NCBI RefSeq assembly: GCF_050947875.1
Contig: NW_027460336.1
Coordinates: 38,576 to 102,575 of the forward strand
Direction of reading: 5' to 3'
Origin: Dermacentor variabilis
Taxonomy: Eukaryota > Arthropoda > Arachnida > Ixodida > Ixodidae
Length of the DNA stretch: 64,000 nt
Part shown: in pieces, positions 1-11,283 of the stretch
How positions within the stretch are numbered: the stretch's first letter is position 1
Layout of the letters: each line of letters starts with the position of its first letter
Notes under the pieces: model-generated
What the model was told of the DNA's origin: nothing
What the model saw: the letters and a program-made list of their open reading frames with translations, nothing else
The model's database searches: none
Program-made: the position numbers and the translations under genes

Positions 1-5
1 TGCTA
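1..5. repeat. Right end of a monomer cut by the window edge
   Basis: TGCTA is the last five bases of sub-unit C of the preceding monomer, in its TA-ending form. The array therefore continues to the left of the window. Confidence 0.9.
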
Positions 6-65
6 AAAACGCGTTTTGGCACAAATCCATGTGCGGATGTTAAAAAGAGCAGCATCGGCATGCTT
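6..65. repeat. Sub-unit A (60 bp), exemplar
   Basis: First of three related sub-repeats. It opens with the 12-bp palindrome AAAACGCGTTTT, continues TTGGCACAAATCCATGTGCG, then an A-run (TTAAAAAGAGCAGCAT), and ends GGCATGCTT. Aligned without gaps to sub-unit B it matches at about 38 of 60 positions, with the best agreement in the TTGG..AAATCCA.G.GCG block and the terminal GCATGC. The weakest agreement is at offsets 31-40. It contains the most informative two-state sites: CGCGTTTT or CGCGCTTT, and GGTGCT or GATGTT. Confidence 0.88.
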
Positions 66-125
66 TTCACGTCGTTTGGTAGAAATCCACGCGCGCGTTC
101 TGCCAAAAGCACCATTTGCATGCAT
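66..125. repeat. Sub-unit B (60 bp), exemplar
   Basis: Second sub-repeat: TTCACGTCGTTTGGTAGAAA, then TCCACGCGCGCGTTCTGCCA, then AAAGCACCATTTGCATGCAT. It matches sub-unit C at about 69% once one T is gapped (GTTCTGCC in B, GTCTACC in C). It carries two recurrent polymorphisms: CACGCG or CACACG (which creates or removes a GCGCGC site), and a final GCATGCAT or GCATGCCT. Confidence 0.88.
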
Positions 126-184
126 ATCGTGTGGTTTTGCAGAAAACTGCGTCCGCATCTACCAAAAGATTCATGCGCATGCTT
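126..184. repeat. Sub-unit C (59 bp), exemplar
   Basis: Third sub-repeat: ATCGTGTGGTTTTGCAGAAA, then ACTGCGTCCG, CG(T/C)CTACCAAAAGATGCATG and CGCATGCTT. One base shorter than A and B, it makes the unit 179 instead of 180 bp and so rotates the reading frame in every unit. The recurrent paired variant here changes CATGCGCATGCTT to CATGTGCATGCTA, which creates an in-frame TAA in one frame. Confidence 0.88.
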
Positions 185-192
185 AAAACGCG

Positions 193-345
193 TTTTGGCA
201 CAAATCCATGTGCGGGTGCTAAAAAGAGCAGCATCGGCATGCTTTTCACGTCGTTTGGTAGAAATCCACACGCGCGTTCTGCCAAAAGCACCATTTGCAT
301 GCATATCGTGTGGTTTTGCAGAAAACTGCGTCCGCGTCTACCAAA
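193..345. other. Interleaved long-range inverted pairs inside one monomer (exemplar)
   Basis: TTTTGGCA at 193-200 is the reverse complement of TGCCAAAA at 280-287. TTTGGTAGA at 254-262 is the reverse complement of TCTACCAAA at 337-345. The first pair joins the head of A to the tail of B; the second joins the head of B to the tail of C. Arm starts are 87 and 83 bp apart. A third local dyad, GTTTT-GCAG-AAAAC, lies in C. Confidence 0.8.
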
Positions 346-349
346 AGAT

Positions 350-375
350 GCATGCGCATGCTTAAAACGCGTTTT
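350..375. other. Two back-to-back 12-bp palindromes at the monomer junction (exemplar)
   Basis: GCATGCGCATGC at 350-361 and AAAACGCGTTTT at 364-375 are each perfect palindromes, separated only by TT. The arrangement recurs at every C/A junction that carries both the GCGC allele and the TTTT allele; TGTG and CGCTTT alleles each break one arm by a single mismatch. Short dyads of this kind are known to be enriched in some centromeric DNA lacking CENP-B boxes; whether they matter here is inference. Confidence 0.85.
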
Positions 376-542
376 GGCACAAATCCATGTGCGGGTGCTA
401 AAAAGAGCAGCATCGGCATGCTTTTCACGTCGTTTGGTAGAAATCCACACGCGCGTTCTGCCAAAAGCACCATTTGCATGCCTATCGTGTGGTTTTGCAG
501 AAAACTGCGTCCGCGTCTACCAAAAGATGCATGCGCATGCTT
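364..542. repeat. Monomer haplotype exemplar 1 (T / GGTGCT / CACACG / CCT)
   Basis: This copy combines CGCGTTTT, GGTGCTAA, CACACGCG and GCATGCCTATC. The same combination is frequent, especially in the left domain (for example the units starting at 543 and 1,617). I use it as one of four reference combinations of the shared two-state sites; intermediate combinations are also common. Confidence 0.8.
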
Positions 543-721
543 AAAACGCGTTTTGGCACAAATCCATGTGCGGGTGCTAAAAAGAGCAGCATCGGCATGC
601 TTTTCACGTCGTTTGGTAGAAATCCACACGCGCGTTCTGCCAAAAGCACCATTTGCATGCCTATCGTGTGGTTTTGCAGAAAACTGCGTCCGCGTCTACC
701 AAAAGATGCATGCGCATGCTT

Positions 722-900
722 AAAACGCGCTTTGGCACAAATCCATGTGCGGATGTTAAAAAGAGCAGCATCGGCATGCTTTTCACGTCGTTTGGTAGAA
801 ATCCACGCGCGCGTTCTGCCAAAAGCACCATTTGCATGCATATCGTGTGGTTTTGCAGAAAACTGCGTCCGCGTCTACCAAAAGATGGATGCGCATGCTT
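722..900. repeat. Monomer haplotype exemplar 2 (C / GATGTT / CACGCG / CAT)
   Basis: This copy combines CGCGCTTT, GATGTTAA, CACGCGCG and GCATGCATATC. The C breaks the AAAACGCGTTTT palindrome. It also has the rarer GATGGATG at 884-891; that variant recurs near 2,141, 6,617, 16,944, 18,734 and 33,770, spaced 7, 25, 58, 10 and 84 monomers apart after correcting for indels, so it is a useful tag for duplicated blocks. Confidence 0.8.
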
Positions 901-1079
901 AAAACGCGTTTTGGCACAAATCCATGTGCGGGTGCTAAAAAGAGCAGCATCGGCATGCTTTTCACGTCGTTTGGTGGAAATCCACACGCGCGTTCTGCCA
1001 AAAGCACCATTTGCATGCCTATCGTGTGGTTTTGCAGAAAACTGCGTCCGCGTCTACCAAAAGATGCATGCGCATGCTT

Positions 1080-1258
1080 AAAACGCGCTTTGGCACAAAT
1101 CCATGTGCGGATGTTAAAAAGAGCAGCATCGGCATGCTTTTCACGTCGTTTGGTAGAAATCCACACGCGCGTTCTGCCAAAAGCACCATTTGCATGCATA
1201 TCGTGTGGTTTTGCAGAAAACTGCGTCCGCGTCTACCAAAAGATGCATGTGCATGCTA
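1080..1258. repeat. Monomer haplotype exemplar 3 (C / GATGTT / CACACG / CAT / TGTGCATGCTA)
   Basis: This copy combines CGCGCTTT and GATGTT with CACACG, and ends with the linked pair CATGTGC plus GCTA. It is followed by a unit with the rare GTGCAGGTGC variant (A at 1,288), which recurs at 7,017, 17,344, 19,134, 34,170 and 35,423. Confidence 0.8.
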
Positions 1259-4200
1259 AAAACGCGTTTTGGCACAAATCCATGTGCAGGTGCTAAAAAG
1301 AGCAGCATCGGCATGCTTTTCACGTCGTTTGGTAGAAATCCACACGCGCGTTCTGCCAAAAGCACCATTTGCATGCATATCGTGTGGTTTTGCAGAAAAC
1401 TGCGTCCGCGTCTACCAAAAGATGCATGTGCATGCTAAAAACGCGTTTTGGCACAAATCCATGTGCGGGTGCTAAAAAGAGCAGCATCGGCATGCTTTTC
1501 ACGTCGTTTGGTAGAAATCCACACGCGCGTTCTGCCAAAAGCACCATTTGCATGCCTATCGTGTGGTTTTGCAGAAAACTGCGTCCGCGTCTACCAAAAG
1601 ATGCATGCGCATGCTTAAAACGCGTTTTGGCACAAATCCATGTGCGGGTGCTAAAAAGAGCAGCATCGGCATGCTTTTCACGTCGTTTGGTAGAAATCCA
1701 CACGCGCGTTCTGCCAAAAGCACCATTTGCATGCCTATCGTGTGGTTTTGCAGAAAACTGCGTCCGCGTCTACCAAAAGATGCATGCGCATGCTTAAAAC
1801 GCGTTTTGGCACAAATCCATGTGCGGGTGCTAAAAAGAGCAGCATCGGCATGCTTTTCACGTCGTTTGGTAGAAATCCACACGCGCGTTCTGTCAAAAGC
1901 ACCATTTGCATGCCTATCGTGTGGTTTTGCAGAAAACTGCGTCCGCGTCTACCAAAAGATGCATGCGCATGCTTAAAACGCGCTTTGGCACAAATCCATG
2001 TGCGGATGTTAAAAAGAGCAGCATCGGCATGCTTTTCACGTCGTTTGGTAGAAATCCACGCGCGCGTTCTGCCAAAAGCACCATTTGCATGCATATCGTG
2101 TGGTTTTGCAGAAAACTGCGTCCGCGTCTACCAAAAGATGGATGCGCATGCTTAAAACGCGTTTTGGCACAAATCCATGTGCGGGTGCTAAAAAGAGCAG
2201 CATCGGCATGCTTTTCACGTCGTTTGGTGGAAATCCACACGCGCGTTCTGCCAAAAGCACCATTTGCATGCCTATCGTGTGGTTTTGCAGAAAACTGCGT
2301 CCGCGTCTACCAAAAGATGCATGCGCATGCTTAAAACGCGTTTTGGCACAAATCCATGTGCGGGTGCTAAAAAGAGCAGCATCGGCATGCTTTTCACGTC
2401 GTTTGGTAGAAATCCACACGCGCGTTCTGCCAAAAGCACCATTTGCATGCAAATCGTGTGGTTTTGCAGAAAACTGCGTCCGCGTCTACCAAAAGATGCA
2501 TGTGCATGCTAAAAACGCGTTTTGGCACAAATCCATGTGCGGATGTTAAAAAGAGCAGCATCGGCATGCTTTTCACGTCGTTTGGTAGAAATCCACGCGC
2601 GCGTTCTGCCAAAAGCACCATTTGCATGCATATCGTGTGGTTTTGCAGAAAACTGCGTCCGCGTCTACCAAAAGATGCATGCGCATGCTTAAAACGCGTT
2701 TTGGCACAAATCCATGTGCGGGTGCTAAAAAGAGCAGCATCGCCATGCTTTTCACGTCGTTTGGTAGAAATCCACACGCGCGTTCTGCCAAAAGCACCAT
2801 TTGCATGCCTATCGTGTGGTTTTGCAGAAAACTGCGTCCGCGTCTACCAAAAGATGCATGCGCATGCTTAAAACGCGTTTTGGCACAAATCCATGTGCGG
2901 GTGCTAAAATGAGCAGCATCGGCATGCTTTTCACGTCGTTTGGTAGAAATCCACACGCGCGTTCTGCCAAAAGCACCATTTGCATGCCTATCGTGTGGTT
3001 TTGCAGAAAACTGCGTCCGCGTCTACCAAAAGATGCATGCGCATGCTTAAAACGCGCTTTGGCACAAATCCATGTGCGGATGTTAAAAAGAGCAGCATCG
3101 GCATGCTTTTCACGTCGTTTGGTAGAAATCCACGCGCGCGTTCTGCCAAAAGCACCATTTGCATGCATATCGTGTGGTTTTGCAGAAAACTGCGTCCGCG
3201 TCTACCAAAAGATGCATGCGCATGCTTAAAACGCGTTTTGGCACAAATCCATGTGCGGATGTTAAAAAGAGCAGCATCGGCATGCTTTTCACGTCGTTTG
3301 GTAGAAATCCACGCGCGCGTTCTGCCAAAAGCACCATTAGCATGCATATCGTGTGGTTTTGCAGAAAACTGCGTCCGCGTCTACCAAAAGATGCATGCGC
3401 ATGCTTAAAACGCGCTTTGGCACAAATCCATGTGCGGATGTTAAAAAGAGCAGCATCGGCATGCTTTTCACGTCGTTTGGTAGAAATCCACGCGCGCGTT
3501 CTGCCAAAAGCACCATTTGCATGCATATCGTGTGGTTTTGCAGAAAACTGCGTCCGCGTCTACCAAAAGATGCATGCGCATGCTTAAAACGCGTTTTGGC
3601 ACAAATCCATGTGCGGGTGCTAAAAAGAGCAGCATCGGCATGCTTTTCACGTCGTTTGGTAGAAATCCACACGCGCGTTCTGCCAAAAGCACCATTTGCA
3701 TGCATATCGTGTGGTTTTGCAGAAAACTGCGTCCGCGTCTACCAAAAGATGCATGCGCATGCTTAAAACGCGTTTTCGCACAAATCCATGTGCGGGTGCT
3801 AAAAAGAGCAGCATCGGCATGCTTTTCACGTCGTTTGGTAGAAATCCACACGCGCGTTCTGCCAAAAGCACCATTTGCATGCCTATCGTGTGGTTTTGCA
3901 GAAAACTGCGTCCGCGTCTACCAAAAGATGCATGTGCATGCTTAAAACGCGCTTTGGCACAAATCCATGTGCGGATGTTAAAAAGAGCAGCATCGGCATG
4001 CTTTTCACGTCGTTTGGTAGAAATCCACGCGCGCGTTCTGCCAAAAGCACCATTTGCATGCATATCGTGTGGTTTTGCAGAAAACTGCGTCCGCGTCTAC
4101 CAAAAGATGCATGCGCATGCTTAAAACGCGTTTTGGCACAAATCCATGTGCGGGTGCTAAAAAGAGCAGCATCGGCATGCTTCTCACGTCGTTTCGTAGA

Positions 4201-6270
4201 AATCCACACGCGCGTTCTGCCAAAAGCACCATTTGCATGCCTATCGTGTGGTTTTGCAGAAAACTGCGTGCGCGTCTACCAAAAGATGCATGCGCATGCT
4301 TAAAACGCGCTTTGGCACAAATCCATGTGCGGATGTTAAAAAGAGCAGCATCGGCATGCTTTTCACGTCGTTTGGTAGAAATCCACACGCGCGTTCTGCC
4401 AAAAGCACCATTTGCATGCATATCGTGTGGTTTTGCAGAAAACTGCGTCCGCGTCTACCAAAAGATGCATGTGCATGCTAAAAACGCGTTTTGGCACAAA
4501 TCCATGTGCGGATGTTAAAAAGAGCAGCATCGGCATGCTTTTCACGTCGTTTGGTAGAAATCCACGCGCGCGTTCTGCCAAAAGCACCATTTGCATGCAT
4601 ATCGTGTGGTTTTGCAGAAAACTGCGTCCGCGTCTACCAAAAGATGCATGCGCATGCTTAAAACGCGTTTTGGCACAAATCCATGTGCGGGTGCTAAAAA
4701 GAGCAGCATCGGCATGCTTTTCACGTCGTTTGGTAGAAATCCACACGCGCGTTCTGCCAAAAGCACCATTTGCATGCCTATCGTGTGGTTTTGCAGAAAA
4801 CTGCGTCCGCGTCTACCAAAAGATGCATGCGCATGCTTAAAACGCGCTTTGGCACAAATCCATGTGCGGATGTTAAAAAGAGCAGCATCGGCATGCTTTT
4901 CACGTCGTTTGGTAGAAATCCACGCGCGCGTTCTGCCAAAAGCACCATTTGCATGCATATCGTGTGGTTTTGCAGAAAACTGCGTCCGCGTCTACCAAAA
5001 GATGCATGCGCATGCTTAAAACGCGTTTTGGCACAAATCCATGTGCGGATGTTAAAAAGAGCAGCATCGGCATGCTTTTCACGTCGTTTGGTAGAAATCC
5101 ACGCGCGCGTTCTGCCAAAAGCACCATTAGCATGCATATCGTGTGGTTTTGCAGAAAACTGCGTCCGCGTCTACCAAAAGATGCATGCGCATGCTTAAAA
5201 CGCGCTTTGGCACAAATCCATGTGCGGATGTTAAAAAGAGCAGCATCGGCATGCTTTTCACGTCGTTTGGTAGAAATCCACGCGCGCGTTCTGCCAAAAG
5301 CACCATTTGCATGCATATCGTGTGGTTTTGCAGAAAACTGCGTCCGCGTCTACCAAAAAATGCATGCGCATGCTTAAAACGCGTTTTGGCACAAATCCAT
5401 GTGCGGGTGCTAAAAAGAGCAGCATCGGCATGCTTTTCACGTCGTTTGGTAGAAATCCACACGCGCGTTCTGCCAAAAGCACCATTTGCATGCATATCGT
5501 GTGGTTTTGCAGAAAACTGCGTCCGCGTCTACCAAAAGATGCATGCGCATGCTTAAAACGCGCTTTGGCACAAATCCATGTGCGGATGTTAAAAAGAGCA
5601 GCATCGGCATGCTTTTCACGTCGTTTGGTAGAAATCCACGCGCGCGTTCTGCCAAAAGCACCATTTGCATGCATATCGTGTGGTTTTGCAGAAAACTGCG
5701 TCCGCGTCTACCAAAAGATGCATGCGCATGCTTAAAACGCGTTTTGGCACAAATCCATGTGGGGATGTTAAAAAGAGCAGCATCGGCATGCTTTTCGCGT
5801 CGTTTGGTAGAAATCCACGCGCGCGTTCTGCCAAAAGCACCATTTGCATGCATATCGTGTGGTTTTGCAGAAAACTGCGTCCGCGTCTACCGAAAGATGC
5901 ATGCGCATGCTTAAAACGCGTTTTGGCACAAATCCATGTGCGGGTGCTAAAAAGAGCAGCATCGGCATGCTTTTCACGTCGTTTGGTAGAAATCCACACG
6001 CGCGTTCTGCCAAAAGCACCATTTGCATGCCTATCGTGTGGTTTTGCAGAAAACTGCGTCCGCGTCTACCAAAAGATGCATGCCCATGCTTAAAACGCGC
6101 TTTGGCACAAATCCATGTGCGGATGTTAAAAAGAGCAGCATCGGCATGCTTTTCACGTCGTTTGGTAGAAATCCACGCGCGCGTTCTGCCAAAAGCACCA
6201 TTTGCATGCATATCGTGTGGTTTTGCAGAAAACTGCGTCCGCGTCTACCAAAAGATGCATGCGCATGCTT

Positions 6271-6450
6271 AAAACGCGTTTTGGCACAAATCCATGTGCG
6301 GATGTTAAAAAGAGCAGCATCGGCATGCTTTTCACGTCGTTTGGTAGAAATCCACGCGCGCGTTCTGCCAAAAGCACCATTAGCATGCATATCGTGTGGT
6401 TTTGCAGAAAACTGCGTCCGCGTCTACCAAAAGATGCATGCGCAGTGCTT
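6271..6450. repeat. 180-bp monomer with a 1-bp insertion
   Basis: An extra G at about 6445 turns GCGCATGCTT into GCGCAGTGCTT at the end of sub-unit C. This is the first break in the exact 179-bp register. It lengthens reading frames that cross it without implying coding. Confidence 0.9.
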
Positions 6451-9400
6451 AAAACGCGCTTTGGCACAAATCCATGTGCGGATGTTAAAAAGAGCAGCAT
6501 CGGCATGCTTTTCACGTCGTTTGGTAGAAATCCACGCGCGCGTTCTGCCAAAAGCACCATTTGCATGCATATCGTGTGGTTTTGCAGAAAACTGCGTCCG
6601 CGTCTACCAAAAGATGGATGCGCATGCTTAAAACGCGTTTTGGCACAAATCCATGTGCGGGTGCTAAAAAGAGCAGCATCGGCATGCTTTTCACGTCGTT
6701 TGGTGGAAATCCACACGCGCGTTCTGCCAAAAGCACCATTTGCATGCCTATCGTGTGGTTTTGCAGAAAACTGCGTCCGCGTCTACCAAAAGATGCATGC
6801 GCATGCTTAAAACGCGCTTTGGCACAAATCCATGTGCGGATGTTAAAAAGAGCAGCATCGGCATGCTTTTCACGTCGTTTGGTAGAAATCCACACGCGCG
6901 TTCTGCCAAAAGCACCATTTGCATGCATATCGTGTGGTTTTGCAGAAAACTGCGTCCGCGTCTACCAAAAGATGCATGTGCATGCTAAAAACGCGTTTTG
7001 GCACAAATCCATGTGCAGGTGCTAAAAAGAGCAGCATCGGCATGCTTTTCACGTCGTTTGGTAGAAATCCACACGCGCGTTCTGCCAAAAGCACCATTTG
7101 CATGCATATCGTGTGGTTTTGCAGAAAACTGCGTCCGCGTCTACCAAAAGATGCATGTGCATGCTAAAAACGCGTTTTGGCACAAATCCATGTGCGGGTG
7201 CTAAAAAGAGCAGCATCGGCATGCTTTTCACGTCGTTTGGTAGAAATCCACACGCGCGTTCTGCCAAAAGCACCATTTGCATGCCTATCGTGTGGTTTTG
7301 CAGAAAACTGCGTCCGCGTCTACCAAAAGATGCATGCGCATGCTTAAAACGCGCTTTGGCACAAATCCATGTGCGGATGTTAAAAAGAGCAGCATCGGCA
7401 TGCTTTTCACGTCGTTTGGTAGAAATCCACGCGCGCGTTCTGCCAAAAGCACCATTTGCATGCATATCGTGTGGTTTTGCAGAAAACTGCGTCCGCGTCT
7501 ACCAAAAGATGCATGCGCATGCTTAAAACGCGTTTTGGCACAAATCCATGTGCGGGTGCTAAAAAGAGCAGCATCGGCATGCTTTTCACGTCGTTTGGTA
7601 GAAATCCACACGCGCGTTCTGCCAAAAGCACCATTTGCATGCCTATCGTGTGGTTTTGCAGAAAACTGCGTCCGCGTCTACCAAAAGATGCATGCGCATG
7701 CTTAAAACGCGCTTTGGCACAAATCCATGTGCGGATGTTAAAAAGAGCAGCATCGGCATGCTTTTCACGTCGTTTGGTAGAAATCCACACGCGCGTTCTG
7801 CCAAAAGCACCATTTGCATGCATATCGTGTGGTTTTGCAGAAAACTGCGTCCGCGTCTACCAAAAGATGCATGTGCATGCTAAAAACGCGTTTTGGCACA
7901 AATCCATGTGCGGATGTTAAAAAGAGCAGCATCGGCATGCTTTTCACGTCGTTTGGTAGAAATCCACGCGCGCGTTCTGCCAAAAGCACCATTTGCATGC
8001 ATATCGTGTGGTTTTGCAGAAAACTGCGTCCGCATCTACCAAAAGATTCATGCGCATGCTTAAAACGCGTTTTGGCACAAATCCATGTGCGGGTGCTAAA
8101 AAGAGCAGCATCGGCATGCTTTTCACGTCGTTTGGTAGAAATCCACACGCGCGTTCTGCCAAAAGCACCATTTGCATGCCTATCGTGTGGTTTTGCAGAA
8201 ACCTGCGTCCGCGTCTACCAAAAGATGCATGCGCATGCTTAAAACGCGTTTTGGCACAAATCCATGTGCGGGTGCTAAAAAGAGCAGCATCGGCATGCTT
8301 TTCACGTCATTTGGTAGAAATCCACACGCGCGTTCTGCCAAAAGCACCATTTGCATGCCTATCGTGTGGTTTTGCAGAAAACTGCGTCCGCGTCTACCAA
8401 AAGATGCATGCGCATGCTTAAAACGCGCTTTGGCACAAATCCATGTGCGGATGTTAAAAAGAGCAGCATCGGCATGCTTTTCACGTCGTTTGGTAGAAAT
8501 CCACGCGCGCGTTCTGCCAAAAGCACCATTTGCATGCATATCGTGTGGTTTTGCAGAAAACTGCGTCCGCGTCTACCAAAAGATGCATGCGCATGCTTAA
8601 AACGCGTTTTGGCACAAATCCATGTGCGGATGTTAAAAAGAGCAGCATCGGCATGCTTTTCACGTCGTTTGGTAGAAATCCACGCGCGCGTTCTGCCAAA
8701 AGCACCATTAGCATGCATATCGTGTGGTTTTGCAGAAAACTGCGTCCGCGTCTACCAAAAGATGCATGCGCATGCTTAAAACGCGCTTTGGCACAAATCC
8801 ATGTGCGGATGTTAAAAAGAGCAGCATCGGCATGCTTTTCACGTCGTTTGGTAGAAATCCACGCGCGCGTTCTGCCAAAAGCACCATTTGCATGCATATC
8901 GTGTGGTTTTGCAGAAAACTGCGTCCGCGTCTACCAAAAGATGCATGCGCATGCTTAAAACGCGTTTCGGCACAAATCCATGTGCGGGTGCTAAAAAGAG
9001 CAGCATCGGCATGCTTTTCACGTCGTTTGGTAGAAATCCACACGCGCGTTCTGCCAAAAGCACCATTTGCATGCATATCGTGTGGTTTTGCAGAAAACTG
9101 CGTCCGCGTCTACCAAAAGATGCATGTGCATGCTAAAAACGCGTTTGGGCACAAATCCATGTGCGGGTGCTAAAAAGAGCAGCATCGGCATGCTTTTCAC
9201 GTCGTTTGGTAGAAATCCACACGCGCGTTCTGCCAAAAGCACCATTTGCATGCCTATCGTGTGGTTTTGCAGAAAACTGCGTCCGCGTCTACCAAAAGAT
9301 GCATGCGCATGCTTAAAACGCGCTTTGGCACAAATCCATGTGCGGATGTTAAAAAGAGCAGCATCGGCATGCTTTTCACGTCGTTTGGTAGAAATCCACA

Positions 9401-11283
9401 CGCGCGTTCTGCCAAAAGCACCATTTGCATGCATATCGTGTGGTTTTGCAGAAAACTGCGTCCGCGTCTACCAAAAGATGCATGTGCATGCTAAAAACGC
9501 GTTTTGGCACAAATTTATGTGCGGATGTTAAAAAGAGCAGCATCGGCATGCTTTTCACGTCGTTTGGTAGAAATCCACGCGCGCGTTCTGCCAAAAGCAC
9601 CATTTGCATGCATATCGTGTGGTTTTGCAGAAAACTGCGTCCGCGTCTACCAAAAGATGCATGCGCATGCTTAAAACGCGTTTTGGCACAAATCCATGTG
9701 CGGGTGCTAAATAGAGCAGCATCGGCATGCTTTTCACGTCGTTTGGTAGAAATCCACACGCGCGTTCTGCCAAAAGCACCATTTGCATGCCTATCGTGTG
9801 GTTTTGCAGAAAACTGCGTCCGCGTCTACCAAAAGATGCATGCGCATGCTTAAAACGCGTTTTGGCACAAATCCATGTGCGGGTGCTAAAAAGAGCAGCA
9901 TCGGCATGCTTTTCACGTCGTTTGGTAGAAATCCACACGCGCGTTCTGCCAAAAGCACCATTTGCATGCCTATCGTGTGGTTTTGCAGAAAACTGCGTCC
10001 GCGTCTACCAAAAGATGCATGCGCATGCTTAAAACGCGCTTTGGCACAAATCCATGTGCGGATGTTAAAAAGAGCAGCATCGGCATGCTTTTCACGTCGT
10101 TTGGTAGAAATCCACGCGCGCGTTCTGCCAAAAGCACCATTTGCATGCATATCGTGTGGTTTTGCAGAAAACTGCGTCCGCGTCTACCAAAAGATGCATG
10201 CGCATGCTTAAAACGCGTTTTGGCACAAATCCATGTGCGGGTGCTAAAAAGAGCAGCATCGGCATGCTTTTCACGTCGTTTGGTAGAAATCCACACGCGC
10301 GTTCTGCCAAAAGCACCATTTGCATGCCTATCGTGTGGTTTTGCAGAAAACTGCGTCCGCGTCTACCAAAAGATGCATGCGCATGCTTAAAACGCGCTTT
10401 GGCACAAATCCATGTGCGGATGTTAAAAAGAGCAGCATCGGCATGCTTTTCACGTCGTTTGGTAGAAATCCACACGCGCGTTCTGCCAAAAGCACCATTT
10501 GCATGCATATCGTGTGGTTTTGCAGAAAACTGCGTCCGCGTCTACCAAAAGATGCATGTGCATGCTAAAAACGGGTTTTGGCACAAATCCATGTGCGGAT
10601 GTTAAAAAGAGCAGCATCGGCATGCTTTTCACGTCGTTTGGTAGAAATCCACGCGCGCGTTCTGCCAAAAGCACCATTTGCATGCATATCGTGTGGTTTT
10701 GCAGAAAACTGCGTCCGCGTCTACCAAAAGATGCATGCGCAGGCTTAAAACGCGTTTTGGCACAAATCCATGTGCGGGTGCTAAAAAGAGCAGCATCGGC
10801 ATGCTTTTCACGTCGTTTGGTAGAAATCCACACGCGCGTTCTGCCAAAAGCACCATTTGCATGCCTATCGTGTGGTTTTGCAGAAAACTGCGTCCGCGTC
10901 TACCAAAAGATGCATGCGCATGCTTAAAACGCGCTTTGGCACAAATCCATGTGCGGATGTTAAAAAGAGCAGCATCGGCATGCTTTTCACGTCGTTTGGT
11001 AGAAATCCACGCGCGCGTTCTGCCAAAAGCACCATTAGCATGCATATCGTGTGGTTTTGCAGAAAACTGCGTCCGCGTCTACCAAAAGATGCATGCGCAT
11101 GCTTAAAACGCGCTTTGGCACAAATCCATGTGCGGATGTTAAAAAGAGCAGCATCGGCATGCTTTTCACGTCGTTTGGTAGAAATCCACGCGCGCGTTCT
11201 GCCAAAAGCACCATTTGCATGCATATCGTGTGGTTTTGCAGAAAACTGCGTCCGCGTCTACCAAAAAATGCATGCGCATGCTT

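Larger units (their letters stand above)
6..184. repeat. Representative monomer (179 bp) and its internal layout
   Basis: This is the first complete unit. It divides into sub-units A (first 60 bp), B (next 60 bp) and C (last 59 bp). Counted on the consensus, it has 43 C and 43 G (48% G+C) and 15 CpG, against about 10 expected by composition. At the common two-state sites this copy has T at the start of the first T-run (CGCGTTTT), the GATGTT form, CACGCG and GCATAT. It also has two rare variants near its end, CGCATCTACC and GATTCATG, which recur together about 44 units later near 8,032-8,050. The choice of start is arbitrary; I use the AAAACGCG because it is conserved and marks the A/C boundary. 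Confidence 0.95.
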
